DNA of 64,000 nt, from the NCBI RefSeq assembly GCF_026262505.1, contig NC_067207.1, positions 31,898,082 through 31,962,081 on the forward strand, in the 5' to 3' direction. Numbering within the stretch: the first letter of the stretch is position 1; every line of letters starts with the position of its first letter. The DNA comes from Trichomonas vaginalis G3 (lineage: Eukaryota; Parabasalia; Trichomonadida; Trichomonadidae). The position numbers were made by a program, and so were the translations under genes. The notes beneath the pieces were generated by a model. The model saw nothing but the letters and a program-made list of their open reading frames with translations. It had not been told where the DNA came from and did not search any database. This document shows positions 57,649 to 64,000 of the stretch, piece by piece.

Positions 57649-59508
57649 ATGTCGGAAAGCGAACCGACAATAGTGGAAGAGAATCAAACTATATCAGTAT
57701 CCATCCAAGCTATTGTTGATGAAGAAAAAGGAGATGGAGCTGATATGCTGGATTTAATTCAAAATGAATTGAATTCCGTAAAAAATTGAAATATAGAATG
57801 GAAATACCTGAAAATCCCCAATTCCAATTCTCAAGGAAAGATATAGCAAATTAAAATTTACAGATCCTACAGAAGCTGCTATATTTATTGCAAAAGATTC
57901 ATATAATTCTTTTTATCCATTAAATTTTGAGCAAGGAAAAAAGTTTCGTTGTCCTAACTGCCAATTTTGCATGGAGCTTGTAAAGACTCATGAAAATGGT
58001 CAACTTTTCTTCATTCCAGTAATTAAACACGAGCATAGAGCAAAGCAATGCAAGCCGAGTAACAATATACCAAAAATTCTTAAGTTGCAAGCAGGAAAAA
58101 AAGTCTATGAATTAGCAAATTCTGATAATGTTCCTCAATGCAAAGAAATTTTTGCAAAAGAATTGAATATTCCCAATGCAACTTATACGATGTTCCATAA
58201 TATAGTAAATAAACTTAAAGGAACCACAAAAGGGGATAGAATTCAATCTTACAATTATTTCTCAACAATTTTTTCAATCATAAACAAAATCGAACAAGGA
58301 TTCTGCGAAATGATTTTAGTTAAAGAAGTTAACAATGAAATTGAATTGCATACATTTAAGAAAGGTGATGAATTACCTGAAAATTCAAAAGACTTTCAAA
58401 TTTATTCATTTATTGTAATTCCTCCAATAACTCATTTTTACATGCAAACACAAGCTTTTTGCGGAATAATTCAAATTGATGGAACGTTTTTATTTTGTAT
58501 TAAAAAAGGAAACTTACTCATTATTGGTACACCTGCACCAAATAATAGACTTATCCCTATTGCATTTGCATGGTCTGTTAGTGAAAATACGATAACAATT
58601 AAGGATATGCTCACTAAATTGAAATCTTTTATTCCACCAAGCAGATTCAAGAATATTTATTCCGATCAAGGTCCGGCAATTATAGCTGCTGTTAGAGAAT
58701 CAGGCTTTTCTTGCGATCATAAATTTTGCTTACGTCATTTTGCAACAAAAAGGGAATACATCAATGTCTATTCCGAAATTGTTGAAGTCGCTTACGCAGA
58801 CCATCCTCAAAAACGAATTGACTTGATTAAAAAGTTAGAAACTCGTTTACAAGAGGAAATCCAAACCGCGAAAATAATCAGGATCTCTTTAAGTACTTAG
58901 ATAGTATTAACCCATTTGAAGGATTCGCTGACTACACCGCTGGCATACTCACAACATCTCTTATTGAATCCCTTAATGCCGAAATTAAAGATAAATGGGA
59001 TACATATGAACCCGCCGAACTAATTATCCGTCTCATTGAACATGAATTCAATCTTGTTAAAAATGTTTTAACAGGTGATTTTAAATCAGATAATATTATC
59101 AAAAATCTAAATGAAACTTTGAAACATTCAGATATGTTTAGCTCGGTATTATATGATCCAATTCAAGAATTATATTATGCAACTTTTGGTCGCTATACAT
59201 ATTGCGTAAAAATTATGTCAGATTCACAATATTCATGCACATGTAAGCACATCGAATTATACGGATTACCTTGTATTCATGTAATCGCCGTATTGAATCA
59301 CTTTTCGAACAAAAATCTTCTTAAAAATTTGAATGATGCAGTTCATGCTCGCTTCAAATGTTCAGAGTTTATGACTCCTGTGGAAGATTTAATGAAATTT
59401 TATGTTGACCAAGCATCTTTAAAAATTCCCGGAATAAATTTCAACCTGGGAGAGATTGAAAAATTAAGGGGAAAAAGGACTAGGATTAAAGCATTTTACG
59501 AAAAGTGA
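57649..59508 (+). pseudogene. MULE transposase, frameshifted
   Basis: An N-terminal frame (57649-57789) starts MSESEPTIVEENQT; the main frame is open from about 57814 and carries a Cys/His cluster (CPNCQFC...HEHRAKQC), then the MULE DDE core: IQIDGTFLF (first Asp), YSDQGPAI (second Asp), CLRHFATK. Near 58870 a one-base shift moves the protein to another frame that continues with DSINPFEGFADYT, LIESLNAEIKDKW (the Glu) and a SWIM zinc finger CTCKHIELYGLPCIH (about 59235-59285) up to 59508. It is thus inactivated by at least two frameshifts but otherwise complete. Confidence 0.85.
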
Positions 59509-60692
59509 TGCTGTGTTGTTAGTTATTTATTTACTTTTTTTAATATTTTTTAAAAAAATAAAAGAAAATTCAAATAATTTTGTATCTCCCATGATATATC
59601 GACCCACGAGTACTAATGTGGCTATAATTAGAGATTGCAACTCTATTATGATCATAGTCCGGTGATATACAATAAGATTCAAATTTTGAAAGAATTAAAT
59701 TAATAAAATCCCGGTGAAAAAAATAAAAACAGCTTCTAAAAGTATAGTTATCTTAAAATACGAACTTTAACACAAGTTTTTTGATCCAATAGAAAATTGA
59801 ATTCTTTGAATAAATAAAATATTTTATGTATTAACATATTAAATTTCCTAATTATTTTTTCTTCTTGGGAAAATTTTTGAATTCGAATAGAAAATTCAAT
59901 AAATTGAAATTGGGTTGAAAGAATTCTCCATATTAACTTGTCATATATTTCAGATCATATAAATTAAGTTAATTAAATTTTTTAAAAACCTTAATAGGAT
60001 AAAAAAAAGAATTTACACTCTCTCACTTTGAAAACGTAGAAAATGCCAATCTATTGGTATACATTTTAGTTTTGTTAAGTTTACAAAACATTACTCTAGA
60101 TTTTAAAGATTTATCAAGAATTTAGAGAATATCCTTCTCAAAACAACTTCAATAGCGAAGGATTAGTATTGAATCGGATTTGTAACATAATTATAGTACA
60201 TTACAATACAATTTCTCCGACTTTTAAATATTTTTGAAATATTTACAAAATATGCTCTTTCTATCATCGATACTTTAATACAGAGCAAATTTAGTAAATG
60301 TCATCACGTTATTTTTTCATAAATCGTTTTCGAACTTTTGAAATATTTATTTTAAACCAGTTTTCTACATTTAATATGTGAATTATATCAAAAGTAGATG
60401 GGCGATACTTGTAAATCTATTTAAACTATTAGTTTGCTATTATTGAAGAACTTTATAATTTTTTTTTTCTTATGTATGGAATTAAAGATAATTTTGCTGA
60501 TTCCAACTGGTTTTTCTATATGAGTTAAATATGCCAAGTGAAATTGGACTTGCCAATATTGTAAATTGAAGTATGGACTATATATCGATTTTCATTGATT
60601 GATGAATAACTCGGAGTAATGTAATTGTTGATAATGAAAAATAGTTTTCAATTGCTGGTAAGGGCCAATGTATGTTCAATAGCTCCGAAAGC
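59509..60692. other. AT-rich MULE right arm
   Basis: No gene supported. AT-rich DNA with short palindromes; ends in the right MULE inverted repeat. Confidence 0.4.
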
Positions 60693-60778
60693 AAAAAATG
60701 CACGTTTAGAAAAAGATGATAACGATTAAATTACAAAATCGATAACGACGACGATTAAATTACAAAATCAATAATGAC
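60693..60778 (-). repeat. MULE terminal inverted repeat, right
   Basis: Inverse of 26001-26087: AAATGCACGTTTAGAAAAAG, then two ATTAAATTACAAAATCGATAA blocks with small changes. Confidence 0.8.
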
Positions 60779-60789
60779 CCTGTACAATA
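60779..60789 (+). repeat. 11-bp target duplication of the MULE, right
   Basis: CCTGTACAATA, exact partner of 25990-26000. Confidence 0.8.
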
Positions 60790-61103
60790 CATCATCAATA
60801 TCAACTATTCTCTAAATATATACACGAGCTCAATAAATTGACAAATGCATACACATTTTCCTAAGTAAAGTCTCCCCATCGTTTTTCTGCCTCAATATTG
60901 AGTGAATCTCTATCAAAAATTTGAACAAGAGACTTTACGAAGGTAAGAGACTTAAAAAATAATGCAAAATAATGTAAAACTCATATATTTCTACATATTT
61001 AAATAAAAAAATCTTTGAAATTTTGATAAAATTTAAATTTATAAAGGTTAAGTTAAGATATATACTATAAAAAGTTAATATATAATATTATTAAACTTTA
61101 AAA
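60790..61103. other. Host intergenic and 3' region of Ca2+ ATPase
   Basis: AT-rich. On the minus strand TTTTAAAG (TAAA, the Trichomonas polyadenylation signal) occurs a few bases after the ATPase stop. Confidence 0.4.
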
Positions 61104-64000
61104 TTAAACAACAGCAGGCTGGTTAGGATGGATTGCACTTGGATGTCTTCTTACGACCGGAATTGGAGGCTTTGGACCCTGAGCAGTATTTGCTGGCTGT
61201 CCCTCTTCTGGTTCTCTCCACATCATTGTCGGAGTCATACCTGTGTACTTTCTCTTCATTACTTCTCTCTTCTCTTCTCTCTGGACGATCAATCTCTCTG
61301 TTGTTTCATCCCTGATCTTCCAGAACCTGATGATCCATCCGAAAACGAGTTCTGTAGCACCTAATGCGATCGAAATCAGCCAATGCTTCCAGTTGAGGTG
61401 GTTAGTACCGAAAACTCTTCCACCAAACTCGACGAGTATGACTTGTACGAAGATAATGAAGATGAAGAAGAACCAAAAGATCCAATTCGAGAATAATCCT
61501 TCAAAGAAAGGAGTACTTTGGTCAGCGACTCTTGCGTTGAGTAAATTGAAGATCTGCATCCATACGAATGAGTTAAAGAAGAAGGTTTGCTGTGCATTTT
61601 CTATACTTGTGTCAACTTTGTAGAATGCATCAGCTCCGAAGAGAATTGTCATCAGCAAAGCTGCTTGGAATAATCCGTGAGCTGCAATATTCCTCAACAT
61701 CAGTCTGGAAATCAGTTTCGAGGCTGAGCCATAAGGTGGTCGGTCCAAAAGTGAGTCAAATGGGCCTTTTGTAGCGAGAGCGAGTGCACCAATTGAGTCC
61801 ATAATCAAGGAAACCCAAAGTAATTGGATGGCTCTCATTGGAGATTTCTTCAAAACGCAAGATCCAATGAAAGTAATGGCCAAAGCACAAACGTTGACTG
61901 TCAACTGGAACTGTAAGAAGGATCTGACGTTATCGTAGATGCAGCGGCCCCATTTGAGTGCTGCAACAATAGAATTGAAATTATCATCTAAAATGACAAT
62001 ATCAGAAGCCATTTTAGCGAGTTCTGTACCACACATACCCATAGCCAAGCCGACATCAGCCTTTCTTAAAGCCGTTGAGTCGTTGGATCCATCACCTGTA
62101 ACAGCAACAGTTTCTCCGCATTCCATGAGCAAAGAAACTAAGCGGTATTTATCGAGCGGTGAAGATCTGGCCATAACCTGTAATTTCGGCAACTTTTCGA
62201 TTAATTTTACTTTTGACATCGAAGAAAACTCCTTTCCGAGCATTGCGTGGCCGTCATCTGTCAATATACCGCATTGTCTTGCAATAGAAACAGCTGTGTT
62301 GATGTTATCTCCTGTAACCATTCTTACCATAACACCAGCTTGTTTGCACTGCTTGATAGCGTTGAGAACTTCTGGTCTGAGTGGATCTCTGATACCGCAG
62401 ATGCCAATAACAGTTAAATCGCACTCAACACTGTCTGGATTTTCCCAATCTTTCGAAAAAGTGTCACCTTGTAAATCATTGTAAGTCAAGAGCATTGTTC
62501 TTAACTGGTCATCGGCAAGCTCGTTGACTCTTTCTACGATAGCCTCGGATGTCGCCTCGTCGAGTGGAAGTCTTTCGCCGTCTTCCTTGAGGTAGTACTT
62601 GCATCTTTTGATGACTAATTCAGGAGCGCCTTTGCAATGGACTCTGTAGCCGTTTTCGCGACGTACAATTGTAGACATACGCTTTCTGGTGGAATTGAAT
62701 TCATGCTGGAATGTATCTGGATACTTTTCGCGGATAACTTTATAATCATAGCCGCAATCAGCTCCGAACTTCATCAGAGCGCATTCTGTAGACTTACCAA
62801 CCCATTCTGGAGTGGTCTTGCCGCTCTTGATTGTAAGATATGCGTTGGTATTTAAGGCAATTCCTTCTCCAAGCAAATCTAAGACTGATTGAGCGACTTC
62901 TGGCTTACCAGAATAATCTTTACCGTTCTGGCAGTAGATAACAACTGTCATCTTGTTCTGTGTGAGAGTTCCTGTCTTATCTGAGCAAATTGTGGTTGCT
63001 CCGCCAATTGTTTCGCATACTTTGAGGTGGCGGACGAAGTTATTGTCTTTCATCATCTTCTTCATTGAAAATCCAAGAGAAATAACGACGGCCAATGGTA
63101 AACCTTCTGGAATAGCGCCAATGAACATTGTAATAGCGACCATGACGTCTTCCATGAGTAATGATAAGTATTTCTTGTTCCATTTGTTCTTTGCAACGTC
63201 GATTGACCAAATAATGATCAAAACAACTAAAGTACAAAGGGAACCAAAGAGACCGAGGTATGTAACTTGCTTGCAGATGTAATCGAGCTTCTTCTGAAGT
63301 GGTGTCTCTTCTTCGAGTTCGTTCATGTGTTCTAATTTCTTCAAAGTACGGCCAAATTGACAGTATGGACCAACGGCGCATACGAGAACACATCCATCAC
63401 CACTGTCGACAGCAGCTCCTGATGTAATAAGAGGTGAACTCTCTGTAATTAAGATCGGAATTGGTTCTCCTGTATTTTGTGAGTTATCTATGCGTAATAC
63501 GTGTCCTGAAATGTAAGCGCAGTCAACAGGGACAGCGTCACCTGCATGAAGCATAAGGATATCTCCAGCCATTAACTCAGTAGATTTGATTAATCTCTGT
63601 TCTCCGCCTCTTTTGACGGTAACATCGAAAGAATTCTTGAGCTTACTGACTGAATTGAATGATTTCTGTTGCTGGTAGTTGACTTGGGCTTCAACAGAAG
63701 AAACAATAACTACGGAAATTAAAATAGCGACTGGATCGATGATATGAATCCATCCATCTTCTTCACCGATGTTGGCGAGTGCGGAAAGGATCAAACCACC
63801 AATGGAAAGGCCAATTAACATCTTTAACATCAAATCTTTAAATGTGTTTAGGAAAAGTCTGCACCAGGATTTGCTTGGTGGGTCAGGGAGTAAGTTTACA
63901 CCCCATTTCTGTATACGGTCTGCGTAGTTGTTGCTCATTTCGGTATCACTGATACCATCGTTGAGATCTACAGTGAAAATACTTGCTATGCCTTGAATAC
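61104..64000 (-). CDS. Plasma-membrane-type Ca2+-transporting P-type ATPase (5' end outside window)
   Basis: At least 965 codons; the frame stays open to the window edge with FTVDLNDGISDTE before the first Met at 63938, as in PMCA-type N-termini, so the real start lies beyond 64000. Features: actuator TGE loop (about 155), PEGLPLAVV in TM4 (about 290), phosphorylation site CSDKTGTLT (about 320), KGAPELVI (nucleotide domain), TGDGSND hinge (about 640), ten-helix membrane layout with C-terminal helices, and a cytosolic Pro-rich tail. It pumps Ca2+ out of the cytosol (P2B class). A calmodulin-binding region is not obvious in the short tail. Host gene, apparently intact. Confidence 0.9.
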   Translation of the reverse strand, partial: IQGIASIFTVDLNDGISDTEMSNNYADRIQKWGVNLLPDPPSKSWCRLFLNTFKDLMLKMLIGLSIGGLILSALANIGEEDGWIHIIDPVAILISVVIVSSVEAQVNYQQQKSFNSVSKLKNSFDVTVKRGGEQRLIKSTELMAGDILMLHAGDAVPVDCAYISGHVLRIDNSQNTGEPIPILITESSPLITSGAAVDSGDGCVLVCAVGPYCQFGRTLKKLEHMNELEEETPLQKKLDYICKQVTYLGLFGSLCTLVVLIIIWSIDVAKNKWNKKYLSLLMEDVMVAITMFIGAIPEGLPLAVVISLGFSMKKMMKDNNFVRHLKVCETIGGATTICSDKTGTLTQNKMTVVIYCQNGKDYSGKPEVAQSVLDLLGEGIALNTNAYLTIKSGKTTPEWVGKSTECALMKFGADCGYDYKVIREKYPDTFQHEFNSTRKRMSTIVRRENGYRVHCKGAPELVIKRCKYYLKEDGERLPLDEATSEAIVERVNELADDQLRTMLLTYNDLQGDTFSKDWENPDSVECDLTVIGICGIRDPLRPEVLNAIKQCKQAGVMVRMVTGDNINTAVSIARQCGILTDDGHAMLGKEFSSMSKVKLIEKLPKLQVMARSSPLDKYRLVSLLMECGETVAVTGDGSNDSTALRKADVGLAMGMCGTELAKMASDIVILDDNFNSIVAALKWGRCIYDNVRSFLQFQLTVNVCALAITFIGSCVLKKSPMRAIQLLWVSLIMDSIGALALATKGPFDSLLDRPPYGSASKLISRLMLRNIAAHGLFQAALLMTILFGADAFYKVDTSIENAQQTFFFNSFVWMQIFNLLNARVADQSTPFFEGLFSNWIFWFFFIFIIFVQVILVEFGGRVFGTNHLNWKHWLISIALGATELVFGWIIRFWKIRDETTERLIVQREEKREVMKRKYTGMTPTMMWREPEEGQPANTAQGPKPPIPVVRRHPSAIHPNQPAVV

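Larger units (their letters stand above)
26001..60778. mobile_element. Mutator-like element (MULE) with nested Maverick
   Basis: Bracketed by inverted repeats of about 86 bp (26001-26087 and 60693-60778), each holding two copies of a TTATCGATTTTGTAATTTAA block, and by a perfect 11-bp direct repeat. It encodes a MULE transposase at 57649-59508. Removing the 25-kb Maverick and its target duplication leaves about 9.6 kb, long for a MULE, because it also holds two host-style genes (55911-57424) and a repeat-rich left arm. The transposase has decayed, so the element is inactive. Confidence 0.75.

Noticed and set aside
61128-63282. Several plus-strand frames opposite the Ca2+ ATPase
   Set aside because: Antisense shadows of a well-conserved long gene.

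Overview
The window looks like Trichomonas vaginalis nuclear DNA. It is AT-rich, shows no introns in the genes I can read, has TCAYW initiator-like motifs 8-13 bases before some ATGs, and is dominated by very large Maverick/Polinton DNA transposons, a hallmark of that genome. The species call is an inference from content; no database was searched.

Layout. (1) 1-24137 is Maverick A. Its left tip lies just outside the window; its right tip is at 24137. Its left 2.5 kb is followed by a second Maverick terminus at 2541, so the region is a composite of two related copies (called X and Y here). (2) 24138-24936 is a fragment of a host surface-type repeat protein gene into which Maverick A is inserted. 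(3) 24937-26000 is AT-rich intergenic DNA. (4) 26001-60778 is bracketed by an inverted repeat of about 86 bp and a perfect 11-bp direct repeat (CCTGTACAATA), and holds a Mutator-like (MULE) transposase at 57.6-59.5 kb plus two host-style genes. (5) Nested inside it, 30127-55286 is Maverick B (25,160 bp), flanked by a perfect 6-bp duplication (AAACTA). (6) 60790-64000 returns to host DNA with the 3' part of a plasma-membrane-type Ca2+ P-type ATPase on the minus strand.

Both Mavericks carry a morphogenesis and integration set: A32/FtsK-like packaging ATPase, candidate double-jelly-roll major capsid protein, candidate minor capsid proteins of two families, small amphipathic pVI-like proteins, and a retroviral-type integrase. 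Only A carries the protein-primed DNA polymerase B. Both also carry a bacteriophage-type tail-collar fibre protein and a shared cassette of a 304-313-residue unknown, a T5orf172-like protein and a KilA-N-like protein. B adds a Dam-like adenine methylase, two HNH endonuclease copies and another KilA-N-like gene. Both elements are fossils with several broken genes (roughly fifteen breaks in A, a dozen in B), yet repeated parts within each are nearly identical, so they look young. Small structural genes are packed tightly, often as divergent pairs separated by only 16-18 bases.

The least expected items are the phage tail-collar fibre proteins, the cassette whose flanking inverted repeats differ completely between the two elements, the A composite end, the lack of a polymerase in B, and a hairpin-satellite block inside the MULE.
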